The notes under the pieces are model-generated. The model was not told the origin of the DNA and searched no databases. It saw only the letters and a list, made by a program, of their open reading frames with translations. The translations under genes were made by a program, and so were the position numbers. From Terebella lapidaria (Eukaryota > Annelida > Polychaeta > Terebellida > Terebellidae): a stretch of 64,000 nucleotides of DNA. Below are positions 37,835-47,489 of the stretch, one piece after another. Where the stretch lies: contig OX424560.1 of the NCBI GenBank assembly GCA_949152475.1, positions 1,488,001 through 1,552,000 of the forward strand, read 5' to 3'. Positions within the stretch are counted from its first letter, which is position 1. The number at the start of each line of letters is the position of its first letter.

Positions 37835-38699
37835 CGCGGAGGTTGGTATGGACTGGTGTGTGTGGGGAGTGTGTGGGTAGTTACTGGTCGGTCGTTGAGT
37901 CCCTCTCCTGTCACCTCAACATCTTGTGGCGCCTTAATTCTGTGGGACAAAGTTGAAAATTTATGTCAAACATCAACATGATCAACAATTCCAAGGAAAT
38001 TACATTGTTGATCAGATATGAACAAATTTGACAAATAAATTAAAATTCTTTATTGTTATATTGTTGGCTATAATGATGAACTCTACCACAGAACCACATA
38101 ACAGAATGGAGGTCAGAGCATGGCACATATGGCTCAATATACTCCCAATACACAAAACTGACCTCAGCCTTGATACTGATGTCATCATCATAGGTTATAT
38201 ATTCTACACCGTCTTAAGATAATGGGGGTCAAACAATATTCGTCAGTTGAATCTCCAACACTGATATAATTACAGTGACTCATATATTATGTATTCCACA
38301 GAAGATTTGTCCAAACTACTTTATGACATATTTAAAAGTTTAAATTTTTTTGTCCTAACCATATACATCGGTATAACTTCACATACTGTGATTCACATAT
38401 TTTGATGCACACAACTTACCAAAGAGTTTCCTGTACACAATTCCCCTCACTATTATATTAAAGTATCCCAAATGTGCCTGAAACTTTAGCAATCAGCGCT
38501 CTCCTTCTGTGAAAGTCACTCGGTCTACTTACCTGTAATCACAAGTCTCTGAACTTTTCTCTTTGTTTACGAACTGTTCGTGTTTGTTCTTTACATAACA
38601 CGTCTTCCTTGTCCAAAAACAACTTGGTGACACACTCCATTATTATTCACAAACACATTTTATTCGATAACTTACCTTAATTTACAAGTTTCGCGTCCG

Positions 38700-38900
38700 C
38701 ACACCTGAGTTGTACACAGCACTAAGGTAATACGCATCCGTCTTTGACCCCATTCTGGTGTCACTGTGAGCGGGCCGCAAAACGTGCGAAACCGCGGCTG
38801 TCACCTGTAATCAGGCTGTATGCGGGCGGGCACCTGCCGAGGCCGCTCAGGTGCGATATCATAACGTCATCGTGTGCGCTCCACCGGCAGACTGGTATTT
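38700..38900 (-). promoter_or_regulatory. Probable CpG-rich promoter/first exon region
   Basis: A locally G+C- and CpG-rich block, unlike the surrounding A+T-rich DNA, upstream of the two-pass membrane gene. Minus-strand GTAAGT-type donors at about 38674 and 38532 could end non-coding first exons. Confidence 0.35.
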
Positions 38901-39100
38901 CACGCTCCAGTGACTTTAGTGTTTATACAGTGATTCACGTAATCTGAAGTTTAGATTGACTTCTGTATAATCCCTCAAGGTATAATCCCGTGAAGTTTGT
39001 GTCACCACACTTAGCAAATAAATGTGGTATTAGCCTATACACTGTACTATCGTAATAAAAGGAAGTTTTAACTTGTTTAAAACCAGTATTTATTACATAC

Positions 39101-39306
39101 CTACCTCTATAATAAACACTTTGGGTAATCTTACCTTGACATTCAAAGAAGAGGAGAGGATCAAATGTCACAAAAGAATTTTGAAAAAATTCAAGTGACA
39201 TTTATCCTTAATTTCTTTGAAAAAATTGAACCAAAATCCCCTCAGATTGCATGCGGTGATGTTTTACATCCGGGGTCACATGACCCTAGACCGCCATTAT
39301 TTTTGC
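39101..39306 (+). repeat. DIRS inverted terminal repeat (element 3' side)
   Basis: Pairs base for base in inverse orientation with 45452-45657, same length, nearly identical. It includes CTACCTCTATAATAAACAC and CCGGGGTCACATGACCCTAG. Confidence 0.92.
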
Positions 39307-39340
39307 CCTGTTAAGGCGGGGAGGCGGGAGGGCACTCCTC

Positions 39341-39442
39341 GTGTTTATTATAGAGGTAGGTATGTAATAAATACTGGTTTTAAACAAGTTAAAACTTCCT
39401 ATTTATGTCCATACTACTACCTCTATAATAAACACTTTGGGT
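39341..39442 (-). repeat. DIRS internal complementary region
   Basis: Positions 39341-39400 are the inverse complement of the left terminus (39060-39119). Positions 39400-39442 are the inverse complement of the right terminus (45632-45674). The two halves meet at about 39400, exactly as expected if this region templates the junction of the two ends during circle formation. Confidence 0.92.
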
Positions 39443-39837
39443 TATATCAGAATAACCACCGGCGGAGGGCTTAACCCTCCACGCACACGTGCTCATCATA
39501 GGGGATTTTGGTCAAATTCACCAAATTTAGCAATGAAATGAGAATATTTGAATATTAATAATGGTGATTTAATAGTTTTATAGGCAGCATATGTGAGAAT
39601 CCAAATAAATGCTGCACAATATTCGTATTTACATGAATTTACGTGTAAATTACATGAAAAGACGTTAAAATGAAAGCAATAATCACCTTGGATGCACTTG
39701 AAGGCGAACAGGGGTCTCTGGAGGTGATCTTTCCTCCAGCAGACGAACCAAATTTTTCTCGCAAAGAAGAGGGGCAAATCCGTCCCTGTTCCGCCGAAAG
39801 GTGGTGCATCTATACAGTTGTGATGTATGTACAATAT

Positions 39838-42800
39838 TTACAGCCGGACTTCATGCTCCGCGGCTACCAGGCGTCCGAGATGGTAGCCGGAGTCGGACTG
39901 CCAAGCTAAGTCCCTGAGATAGAACGAAGTAAATGTATTCTGGGAACTCCAGGTACATGCAGACATCACATTATTCAGAGAAACTTTATTTGCGAACGCA
40001 AGTGACGCCGCGAGAGCTCTCACATCGTGCGCTTTGACTCTGAAACCTGACGACTTTTTTGCCTGCGACTTCTCATAGCAGAAAAGAACGCACTTTTTGA
40101 TCCAAGACGAAATCGTCGCGGGACGGATATCGTTCTGAAAGTTTTTGAGGTACGAGATGAATAACAAGCGTTTACCCAAATGAAGCTCCCTCGTACGCCG
40201 AACGTAAATGCGGAGAGCTCTCACGGGACACAGCTTAGCGTCTTCCTCCAAACCTGGCCCCAAGGAAGGGGAGAGGGCGGGAATTGAGAAACTCAAAAGC
40301 GGTGTGCCTGCTAATTGAGTTTTGGCAAGAAAGGAAGGGATAACGCCTAACTGAACTGCGGAACCATCCGCCTTCCATTTGACTTTGGAAAACGAGAGCG
40401 CGTGAAGCTCACTGCGTCGCTTCCCGGAAGCCAGCGCCAGAAGGAAGACCGTTTTTAGCGTGAGAAACTTAAGCGAAGTACTCTCGAGAGGCTCAAACGG
40501 TTCGGATCTTAACAAATTTAAGACGAGCGATAGATCCCACTCGGGCACGGGATTTCTAGCCTTAGGTCTTTCAATCTCGAAACTGTTAAGAAGGGCGGTG
40601 AGACTTTCGTCATGACCGAAATCGATACCTAACTTCGGCTTCAGGGTTTTGGCAATCGCTGTCCGATAACCCGCTAACGTCGAAGGGGCAAGCCCTTGAT
40701 TAAATTTCTGCAAGAGAAACTCAGAAATCAAGGGAGCAGTGGTTTTGAATGGACTAATCTTCCTGCCACGACACCAAGCACAGAACGCGGTCCATTTTGA
40801 CTGGTAGACTGCCAGAGAAGATTTTCTATTTGATCGGGCGATCCTAGCGGACACCTCCTTTGAAAATCCCTTCTTTCTGTAACAACGCTCGACAATATCC
40901 AGGCATGAAGGTTCAGGCTTGACGGTACCTGATGAAACATGCTGGATCGAGGTTGTTTGAGAAGATCCCAACGATCCGGGAGCTGACGTGGATGATCGAC
41001 TATCAACTCCAGAAGGTCCGGGAACCACGACCTCTGCGGTAGACACGGGGCTATCAACATCAGTCTGCACTGGTGAGAACGAAATTTCGATAGCACCTTC
41101 TCCAACAGGACGGCTGGCGGATACGCATACGCAAACATCCCGTCCCAATTCGTGGACATGGCATCCACCGCTAACGCAGTCGGATCCGGAATTGGCGAAA
41201 CAAACGATGGGAGTTTGTGATTCCATCGGGTCGCAAACAGATCCACCATCGGCGAGCCCCACAGATCGCACAGGGAGCGAAACACTTCCGGGGAAAGACT
41301 CCATTCCATTGCCTGGATTTGGCCTCTCCTGGAGAGACGATCGGCCCACACATTCATGTGACCGGGAATATGCCGGGCCGAGATCTTGATGTCGTTTTGA
41401 CGACACCATTGCAGGAGATCGATAGTCGCTCGGCATAACGTCACCGACTTCGTTCCGCCCTGCTTGTTGATATATGCCACGACCGTCGAGTTGTCCGTGG
41501 CTAACAACACTGTCTGAGCGCGAAACTGCGACTGCCAATGTTCGAGAGCGAGCGCTACCGCCTGCATTTCGAGGAGATTGATATGACATTGACGTTGAAG
41601 CGGCGACCATGTGCCCGACACTTCGTTGTCGTCCCAATGTGCTCCCCATCCCTCCAAACTGGCATCCGTAAACAGATGTCTGGAGGGTAGCGGCGGACGG
41701 AATGGGGCCCCCCGCAATAAATTTGCAGGGTCCAGCCACCACTTGAGCTCGGCAATCACTTCGGCGGACACTGTAATCAAGTCTGACATCTGACCCGTTG
41801 ACTGAGACCAGTGGGATTGGAGATGGAGCTGAATGGGACGCATATGAAGGCGACCCATTGGGACCAACTTTTCCGTCGCCGCCAGAATTCCTAACAGGGA
41901 CTGCCACTTGCGGGCCGATTGAGGAACTCCCTGCAGGAAACCTTGCGACAGCGCGGATAATTTTGATTGACGATCCGCCGTTGGCAACACAGTCTCTGAG
42001 ATAGTCAGAAATCGATATCCCAAGAAGACGAAGTCGCGCCGCAGAGACAAGTCGGACTTTTTGTGGTTGATCTTGAAACCCATACGGGTGCACAAATCTA
42101 CCACCCACTGAGCTTGTGAGCGTAATGTGTCTGGGCACTGATGCCTGATCAACCAGTCGTCCAGATACTGGTATAGGAAAATACCCTGTTTGTGAGCAAG
42201 GATCTGCACCTCGCGAGCTACCATGGTGAAGATCCACGGTGCTGTGGACAGACCGAACGGGAGAGCCCTGAACTGCCACACTTGGCCCTGATATAGAAAC
42301 CGGAGGTATTTCCTGATTGAAGGTTTCATGGGAACATGAAAATAGGCATCTTTCAGGTCGATCGTGACCACCCACGCACCGCGGGGCATCACGGACCTGA
42401 TCTGTTCCGGTGTCTCCATGGAGAACGTGGGAATCTGAAGAAACCTGTTTAGGGGAGAGAGGTCGATCACGGGACGCCAACCCCCTGAAGCCTTCGGAAC
42501 TACGAATAGAACACTGTAAAATCCGGGAGATTTTGGAGCCGGTTCTACCGCTCGTTTTTCTACCATGGCCAAAATTTCCTCGTGTAACACGCGACGACGT
42601 TCGGCGTCGTTTGACAGAGAAAAGCCTCTCGGAGTACTTGAGAGAGGAGGAAACTGGTCCTCGAACTTCAGACCGAACCCTCGTCTGAGCGTTGAGACGA
42701 CCCAGGGGCTGGCCCCGAGCCGCTCCCACTCTCGCCAAAAGAGTTGGAGACGTGCGCCTACTGACTGGTCTATGGTTGGAACCACGACGGGACCAACCTC

Positions 42801-45222
42801 TGGGCCGCCACAGTGCCGTGGAGGAGAATTCGGTCCAGTAACGGCGGAAATACATACCCTTAGCTTTTGTTTCCCCTGCTGGTTTGGGGCTGGAGGGGCG
42901 ACCTCGTCCTCGACCGCCACGTCCGCGCCCGCCTCGGGATGAACCGGCAGGGGCCCCGCGAAAGGGCAAGCCCGAGGCTCGACCCTTGCCCTTTCCGGAA
43001 GCCCCGCCACGCTGTGATTGCTGAGGCTGCGATTGCTGGGGGCGTTTCATCGCTGCTGCCACCGACTTGGCTAGTTTCTCGGTCGCCTGTGCCGACAACA
43101 TAGCCGCCTCCGAAAAGGATTTTTCGGTAGTCTTCTTATCCGCGGCCGCCTTGGCCTGCTGCAACGACTCCGACAAGTCCGGCAAAAGGAGGGGGGTAGC
43201 CGATCCCGTCTCCGGAACGACCGGAGCCAGCCTGAGCTGGGCAAGCAGATCGTCGGGCATGTCAAAGCGTACTGACTGAAGAAGGGCATCTCTCCTCCAT
43301 AGCTCTGACACCCAGACAGCATGTGAATCCAACGATGCCCTATCCGCGACCCCGAGGCCGATGGACGTAACCAGGGAGTTACATGCTTGGAGCGCGTCTG
43401 CCAGCTCGTCCCGATCCAATTCCGGATTATTAAGGACCTGCTCGCAACACGACTGGAGAGACGATCTTGCCGCCATCGACAGCCAGTCCAAGGTAGAATC
43501 AGCCGCCAGTCCCATACGTAACGAGTGCTGAACCTGGACCAACGAGTCCCACGGAACGGACACAGACTTGGGCTCAGCAAAGAACTTCGCATGCGGGAGC
43601 TGCTTCCCGAGCTGGGTAGGCTTTGCTTCAAAATGGGACGAAGAGTAAAAATCTCCCACCGTCGGGCGTGGAGGGAACGTTCCCGGACGAACCCGACCGA
43701 GCCTCTGTGTGTCCTCCACACGCTCTGCCATGGCGTTCCGAACGCCAGCCGCCAGGGGAAAACGATAGGCATCCCTGGGCGGCTTCGGACGTTCACGTTG
43801 CCCGGCGATCATAGACCTGGCTCTCTTCCTTGGGGGCTCCTGATCGAAGTCTGTGGGCCATTCTGACGGAAGGAGCTTCCGGACGAAATCCCGCTTCTCC
43901 GTCCAAGTTAAAGGGTCGTCGTCCAAAGGGGGAGGAGCCATGGAATCCACATCTTCCTCTTCCCTCGGACGCTTAGACGGTCTCACAAGACCCGAGGGGC
44001 CCGGCACGGGGTCCACGGAATCCAAGTCCCGCATGCCCTCTCGAGGCCCAGCGCCTTCCTCGGGCGGTTGGGAAGCGGGCGACTGCTGCACTGGCGGCTC
44101 CTTCTCCCGCTGCTGTTCCGCAAAACGAGACATGAAGGTGCTCCACTGCTGGCACATCTGCTGCTGGAAGGAGTGGAACTGACGCATAATCCTCTCTTCC
44201 AGGTGAGAATCAGAGGCAGCGACACGCGCAGGCGAATCCCGAGAGCGAGAAGGTGGCTCCTGGGTAGCCAAAGGCGACACCGATGACGGCTGGGACTCAG
44301 AAACGGAAACCGAGACCCCAGCTGGGAGCGGCTGGGAAACTGTATCAGACTGGTCGACGCCCATATCTTCAGCCATCTGAAAAACATGAAGCGACGATGT
44401 AGTGCGAGAAAACGATTTCCCTCGCAAACTAGCCTTACGCACACCCTGTAGGTTGCAGAAGATTGGATCCCGTGACCCCTGGGTCCCAGCCTGGGAGGCC
44501 GGGAACCGGGAACCGGCTTCCAGGTGATGCCCAGGTTGCGGCAGCCGGCTAGCATGACCGGTAAGCCTACCAGGGCCTTGGCTCGAGAAGCGTGGGGAAT
44601 CCACGAGGGGTAGCACCCCCGAGGAAACCGTCACGGCCTCTACCAATCCAAAGGAGTCCCGGGACCCGGGAGCCGGATCGCCGGCTCCCGCAACCCACGA
44701 GACACCACCTGGAAGCCGGGGCCCGTGTTGCTCGGCCATGGCGACGCGAGAACCGGGAGCCACCGGGCGAAGGTGAGCCAAAGATGCTGGACTACAAGAG
44801 CGCAAACCCAAAGGGAGAGCGACAAGGCTAGTCACAGACAGAGGAGACTGGGTAACGGAAGCCGCCGTAACGGCTCCCGGCACCCGGGAAGCTGTGGGAG
44901 GAAAACATAAATCTAAACTCACATCAGCTATAACTTTCGACAGAACTACGTCCTGCCTGTGCCATCTATCAAGGGATTGGCGGTGACGGGACTTAGCGCT
45001 ACTGCTAGTTCCTGGACCAGCAGAAGGAGGACCTTCCGCCTGACGCTTCGTCTGGATATCCCTGAGGCCGGCGAGAGCATCCTGCCAGAACGACTCCTCC
45101 GCATCCTCACAAAAGGCGCAGGTGGAGGAAGGGCGGCAGAAACACATCCTACATGCCCAACAGGTGGCATGAAGCTCCCACTTCGGCAGGAAGTGATGGC
45201 ACCCACTACACTTCATCTGCAA
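39838..45222 (-). CDS. DIRS Gag-like / tyrosine recombinase frame (1794 codons)
   Basis: One uninterrupted frame. The N-terminus has a cysteine/histidine cluster (CSGCHHF...HATCWACRMCFC...CAFC), likely zinc-binding. A long S/P/R-rich Gag-like region follows, to about residue 735. The middle (about 738-1498) overlaps the RT gene in another frame and looks non-domain, serine-rich. The last ~330 residues are a tyrosine recombinase: a SAM-like N-terminal part (YQSKWTAFCAWC, LAPSTLAGYRTAI), the first arginine in SGKRRSELHAL (about 1602), HDVR (H1732, R1735), W1758 and catalytic Y1768 in SFYLRDL. Whether Gag and recombinase are made as one protein, or recombinase is expressed separately, cannot be read from sequence. 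Confidence 0.85.
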   Translation of the reverse strand: MQMKCSGCHHFLPKWELHATCWACRMCFCRPSSTCAFCEDAEESFWQDALAGLRDIQTKRQAEGPPSAGPGTSSSAKSRHRQSLDRWHRQDVVLSKVIADVSLDLCFPPTASRVPGAVTAASVTQSPLSVTSLVALPLGLRSCSPASLAHLRPVAPGSRVAMAEQHGPRLPGGVSWVAGAGDPAPGSRDSFGLVEAVTVSSGVLPLVDSPRFSSQGPGRLTGHASRLPQPGHHLEAGSRFPASQAGTQGSRDPIFCNLQGVRKASLRGKSFSRTTSSLHVFQMAEDMGVDQSDTVSQPLPAGVSVSVSESQPSSVSPLATQEPPSRSRDSPARVAASDSHLEERIMRQFHSFQQQMCQQWSTFMSRFAEQQREKEPPVQQSPASQPPEEGAGPREGMRDLDSVDPVPGPSGLVRPSKRPREEEDVDSMAPPPLDDDPLTWTEKRDFVRKLLPSEWPTDFDQEPPRKRARSMIAGQRERPKPPRDAYRFPLAAGVRNAMAERVEDTQRLGRVRPGTFPPRPTVGDFYSSSHFEAKPTQLGKQLPHAKFFAEPKSVSVPWDSLVQVQHSLRMGLAADSTLDWLSMAARSSLQSCCEQVLNNPELDRDELADALQACNSLVTSIGLGVADRASLDSHAVWVSELWRRDALLQSVRFDMPDDLLAQLRLAPVVPETGSATPLLLPDLSESLQQAKAAADKKTTEKSFSEAAMLSAQATEKLAKSVAAAMKRPQQSQPQQSQRGGASGKGKGRASGLPFRGAPAGSSRGGRGRGGRGRGRPSSPKPAGETKAKGMYFRRYWTEFSSTALWRPRGWSRRGSNHRPVSRRTSPTLLARVGAARGQPLGRLNAQTRVRSEVRGPVSSSLKYSERLFSVKRRRTSSRVTRGNFGHGRKTSGRTGSKISRILQCSIRSSEGFRGLASRDRPLSPKQVSSDSHVLHGDTGTDQVRDAPRCVGGHDRPERCLFSCSHETFNQEIPPVSISGPSVAVQGSPVRSVHSTVDLHHGSSRGADPCSQTGYFPIPVSGRLVDQASVPRHITLTSSVGGRFVHPYGFQDQPQKVRLVSAARLRLLGISISDYLRDCVANGGSSIKIIRAVARFPAGSSSIGPQVAVPVRNSGGDGKVGPNGSPSYASHSAPSPIPLVSVNGSDVRLDYSVRRSDCRAQVVAGPCKFIAGGPIPSAATLQTSVYGCQFGGMGSTLGRQRSVGHMVAASTSMSYQSPRNAGGSARSRTLAVAVSRSDSVVSHGQLDGRGIYQQAGRNEVGDVMPSDYRSPAMVSSKRHQDLGPAYSRSHECVGRSSLQERPNPGNGMESFPGSVSLPVRSVGLADGGSVCDPMESQTPIVCFANSGSDCVSGGCHVHELGRDVCVCVSASRPVGEGAIEISFSPVQTDVDSPVSTAEVVVPGPSGVDSRSSTSAPGSLGSSQTTSIQHVSSGTVKPEPSCLDIVERCYRKKGFSKEVSARIARSNRKSSLAVYQSKWTAFCAWCRGRKISPFKTTAPLISEFLLQKFNQGLAPSTLAGYRTAIAKTLKPKLGIDFGHDESLTALLNSFEIERPKARNPVPEWDLSLVLNLLRSEPFEPLESTSLKFLTLKTVFLLALASGKRRSELHALSFSKVKWKADGSAVQLGVIPSFLAKTQLAGTPLLSFSIPALSPSLGPGLEEDAKLCPVRALRIYVRRTRELHLGKRLLFISYLKNFQNDIRPATISSWIKKCVLFCYEKSQAKKSSGFRVKAHDVRALAASLAFANKVSLNNVMSACTWSSQNTFTSFYLRDLAWQSDSGYHLGRLVAAEHEVRL
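40728..43010 (-). CDS. DIRS reverse transcriptase / RNase H (760 aa)
   Basis: Lies entirely inside the Gag/recombinase frame on the same strand, in another register. RT motifs: VVPKASGGWRPVIDLSPLN (170-188), DLKDAYFHVPM (218-228), LPFGLSTAPWIF (250-261) and the catalytic YLDD (282-285). RNase H: FTDAS (D449), NLLEMQA (E481), ATDNS (D506) and HIPGHMNVWADRLSR (D557). The C-terminal part (VDLFATRWNHKLP...PDPTALAVDA) matches the extension shared by DIRS polymerases, which has been proposed to be methyltransferase-like. The first Met is at 43010, but translation could enter by frameshift or reinitiation from the outer frame. Confidence 0.93.
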   Translation of the reverse strand: MAGLPERARVEPRACPFAGPLPVHPEAGADVAVEDEVAPPAPNQQGKQKLRVCISAVTGPNSPPRHCGGPEVGPVVVPTIDQSVGARLQLFWREWERLGASPWVVSTLRRGFGLKFEDQFPPLSSTPRGFSLSNDAERRRVLHEEILAMVEKRAVEPAPKSPGFYSVLFVVPKASGGWRPVIDLSPLNRFLQIPTFSMETPEQIRSVMPRGAWVVTIDLKDAYFHVPMKPSIRKYLRFLYQGQVWQFRALPFGLSTAPWIFTMVAREVQILAHKQGIFLYQYLDDWLIRHQCPDTLRSQAQWVVDLCTRMGFKINHKKSDLSLRRDFVFLGYRFLTISETVLPTADRQSKLSALSQGFLQGVPQSARKWQSLLGILAATEKLVPMGRLHMRPIQLHLQSHWSQSTGQMSDLITVSAEVIAELKWWLDPANLLRGAPFRPPLPSRHLFTDASLEGWGAHWDDNEVSGTWSPLQRQCHINLLEMQAVALALEHWQSQFRAQTVLLATDNSTVVAYINKQGGTKSVTLCRATIDLLQWCRQNDIKISARHIPGHMNVWADRLSRRGQIQAMEWSLSPEVFRSLCDLWGSPMVDLFATRWNHKLPSFVSPIPDPTALAVDAMSTNWDGMFAYAYPPAVLLEKVLSKFRSHQCRLMLIAPCLPQRSWFPDLLELIVDHPRQLPDRWDLLKQPRSSMFHQVPSSLNLHAWILSSVVTERRDFQRRCPLGSPDQIENLLWQSTSQNGPRSVLGVVAGRLVHSKPLLP

Positions 45223-45451
45223 ATAGCAACAAGTAGTGGGCGAAAATGGGGGAAGAAATGGACCTGGGGAGGACTACACCATTTCCTCCCAAAAAAACAC
45301 ACTAAAGTATCTGTAAAGTACTCTAAAAGTAACTACAGTTGATTTTCTGAGAAAATCCAAAGAGATGATCGTGATAAAAACGATCGTGAGCTCCTAGAAC
45401 TTCCAAGAATGTCTAAGCAAGACAGCTCACAACCATTCACAAGATGGAGGA

Positions 45452-45657
45452 GCAAAAATAATGGCGGTCTAGGGTCATGTGACCCCGGATGTAAAACATC
45501 ACCGCATGCAATCTGAGGGGATTTTGGTTCAATTTTTTCAAAGAAATTAAGGATAAATGTCACTTGAATTTTTTCAAAATTCTTTTGTGACATTTGATCC
45601 TCTCCTCTTCTTTGAATGTCAAGGTAAGATTACCCAAAGTGTTTATTATAGAGGTAG
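45452..45657 (-). repeat. DIRS inverted terminal repeat (element 5' side)
   Basis: Inverse counterpart of 39101-39306. The outward extension to 45674 (TAGTATGGACATAAATA) differs from the left extension and pairs with the internal complementary region. Confidence 0.92.
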
Positions 45658-45884
45658 TAGTATGGACATAAATATGTCAAAATCAAGTTCAAAATAGGTG
45701 GACAGCATTTACCTCGATTACGCAGCTGTTTTGTCATATTAACAAGCGTCAAAATCAAATTCAAAATATACTGATATTGTCTATTCATTAGTTTTTTATG
45801 GAACACTCGAATATAAATTTGACGATTCTGCTATTTTTTTTTTTACGAAAAATGAAAATGAGATTTGGAGGATCTATATATCAT

Positions 45885-46465
45885 GTTACTCTGATTTTTC
45901 TAACTTGTTTACACCGATTTTGGACGATATTTCTGCGATGTTAAATGTTATCGTTCAATAACTTAGCATACTTTCACCTGGGAGTCAAACGGTAATTTTC
46001 TACCGAATTTCAGACTTCTATCGGAAAAATTGAAGAAGTTGGCAGTCTACCTCAATGCTGAATTTCAGCCAAACAGGATCTCGAGAATCTGAGCATATCC
46101 CGGGATTTGGTTCTGTTTACATCCATCAGGATTCACGGTATTATTGCGACTTCACACCAGAAGACACATGGTGTATTCTATACAAGCATATTGATTTCGA
46201 AAGATTGCTCCGCTTCAAAATCGAGCAAGTACAAAAAATTGTGTGTGGACCCAGAAATTAAATGACAGGGCTGAGTTTAACATAGGGATAAATTGCCATC
46301 ATTTTCAATTTTCGCGATAGAAGTCTGAAAACGGTATAGAATTGCCGTTTGACTCTCAGGTGAAGTATGCCAAGTTATAGAATGATACTATTCAGCATCG
46401 CAAAACTATCAGCGGAAAACAGTGTAAACGAGTTAGAAAAATCAGAGTATATATGTGGGTACAGC
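45885..46465. mobile_element. Foldback MITE with ~175-bp inverted termini
   Basis: The left arm starts near TACTCTGATTTTTCTAAC (45889) and includes TCACCTGGGAGTCAAACGG. The right arm (about 46290-46455) is the diverged inverse complement. The ~230-bp core has a short open frame (46055-46261) but no recognisable domain. It lies 200 bp outside the DIRS element. Confidence 0.7.
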
Positions 46466-46799
46466 TTGGTTTGGGAATTATCCTTTATGAACGGAAACAT
46501 GTTAATGTAATCCTATGTAAGGGATAAATCTACAATATACATCAAAGGAAAACCTAGCTTTAACCAAACGGTTTGTACACCACGCAGCGATACTGATTAC
46601 TGAACTTTAACAACTTTTCCTTGGCTCCGTTGGCATCAGAACTCGGTGGGGGTCACGTGTGTAAAGGTCACCCTCTCACAGACTGTTACAACCTGTCTTT
46701 TCACTGATCATAGATTGATTCCAGTCCTAATTCCCGGCTGGCGTCCTTATGGCTGATCGGAAGTGGTCACGAAAGTGTAAATGGCTTCACACGACGTTT

Positions 46800-46923
46800 G
46801 GCCCAAGTATCATATCCTGCGCCTTCCTCTATATTCAATAAGGATTAAAAAGGTGCGAGACGGATTAAATGGCATGTTTTCAGTGGACGAGTAGTATTAA
46901 GGAGCAGTGTACGGTACTTGGGG
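46800..46923 (+). mobile_element. hAT-like MITE, copy 2
   Basis: Same family as 1602-1725. It is flanked by GACGTTT on both sides (8 bp if one terminal C is counted), a clean target-site duplication. The right terminus has one extra G. Confidence 0.85.
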
Positions 46924-47007
46924 CCGACGTTTAACTCCCGGAGTCGTTCAGTGAGGTGTTGCAGGCTTCAGGCATTTAGTTGCCTAAAGTTTTGCATGCC
47001 TTTCAGG

Positions 47008-47130
47008 CCCAAGTATCATATCCTGCGCCTTCCTCTATATTCAATAAGGATTAAAAAGGTGACAGACGGATTAAATGGCATTCACTTAGTGGACGAGTAG
47101 TATTAAGGCGCAGCGTATGATACTTGGGCC
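47008..47130 (+). mobile_element. hAT-like MITE, copy 3
   Basis: Same family, same orientation as copy 2 and only ~85 bp from it. The flanks GCCTTTCA and GCCTTGGA match at 6 of 8 positions. Confidence 0.8.
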
Positions 47131-47424
47131 GCCTTGGATATACCCCAGTGAGTACTAAAAGATCACACCATAACTGGGGGTGGCTGAGTAGTGCAAATGC
47201 TCAAAGACGACCATCTACGTAACTTTTGTCGCGTCGTAATTTGTCGCCAACGGAGCGAGTAAATGTGTCGCGACTATTCCTTTGCAATATATGGGCAGTC
47301 ACAAGGCTCGGACATTTTGAATTACCATTTAGAATGATGCAAAAAAAAGTATAGCCCAATTTCCAAATTGCGTTTCTTTTTTTGGTCAGTAAATTTTGAT
47401 TGGCTCCTAGAGGTAAGCTTAGAT

Positions 47425-47428
<4 letters not shown>

Positions 47429-47464
<36 letters not shown>

Positions 47465-47488
47465 CACACACACACACACACACACACA
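47429..47488. repeat. (CA)n microsatellite
   Basis: About 60 nt of CA with a single interruption (CCTA) at 47461. Confidence 0.95.
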
Positions 47489-47489
47489 G

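Larger units (their letters stand above)
39060..45674 (-). mobile_element. DIRS-1-like tyrosine-recombinase retrotransposon, apparently complete
   Basis: A 6.6-kb element read on the minus strand. It has 206-nt inverted repeats (39101-39306 and 45452-45657), unequal outer extensions, an internal complementary region (39341-39442) and long uninterrupted frames for Gag-like protein, RT/RNase H and tyrosine recombinase. The inverted repeats plus an internal region complementary to both ends are diagnostic of DIRS elements. These replicate through a circular DNA intermediate and integrate with the recombinase, leaving no target duplication. None is seen here. No frameshift or stop interrupts the frames, so the copy may be young or active. 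Confidence 0.95.

Noticed and set aside
39838..45222. A single 1794-aa host protein
   Set aside because: The inverted repeats, internal complementary region, nested RT/RNase H and recombinase show that it belongs to a retrotransposon.
42565..45342. Plus-strand frames inside the DIRS element
   Set aside because: They are antisense shadows of the G+C-rich Gag/RT genes.
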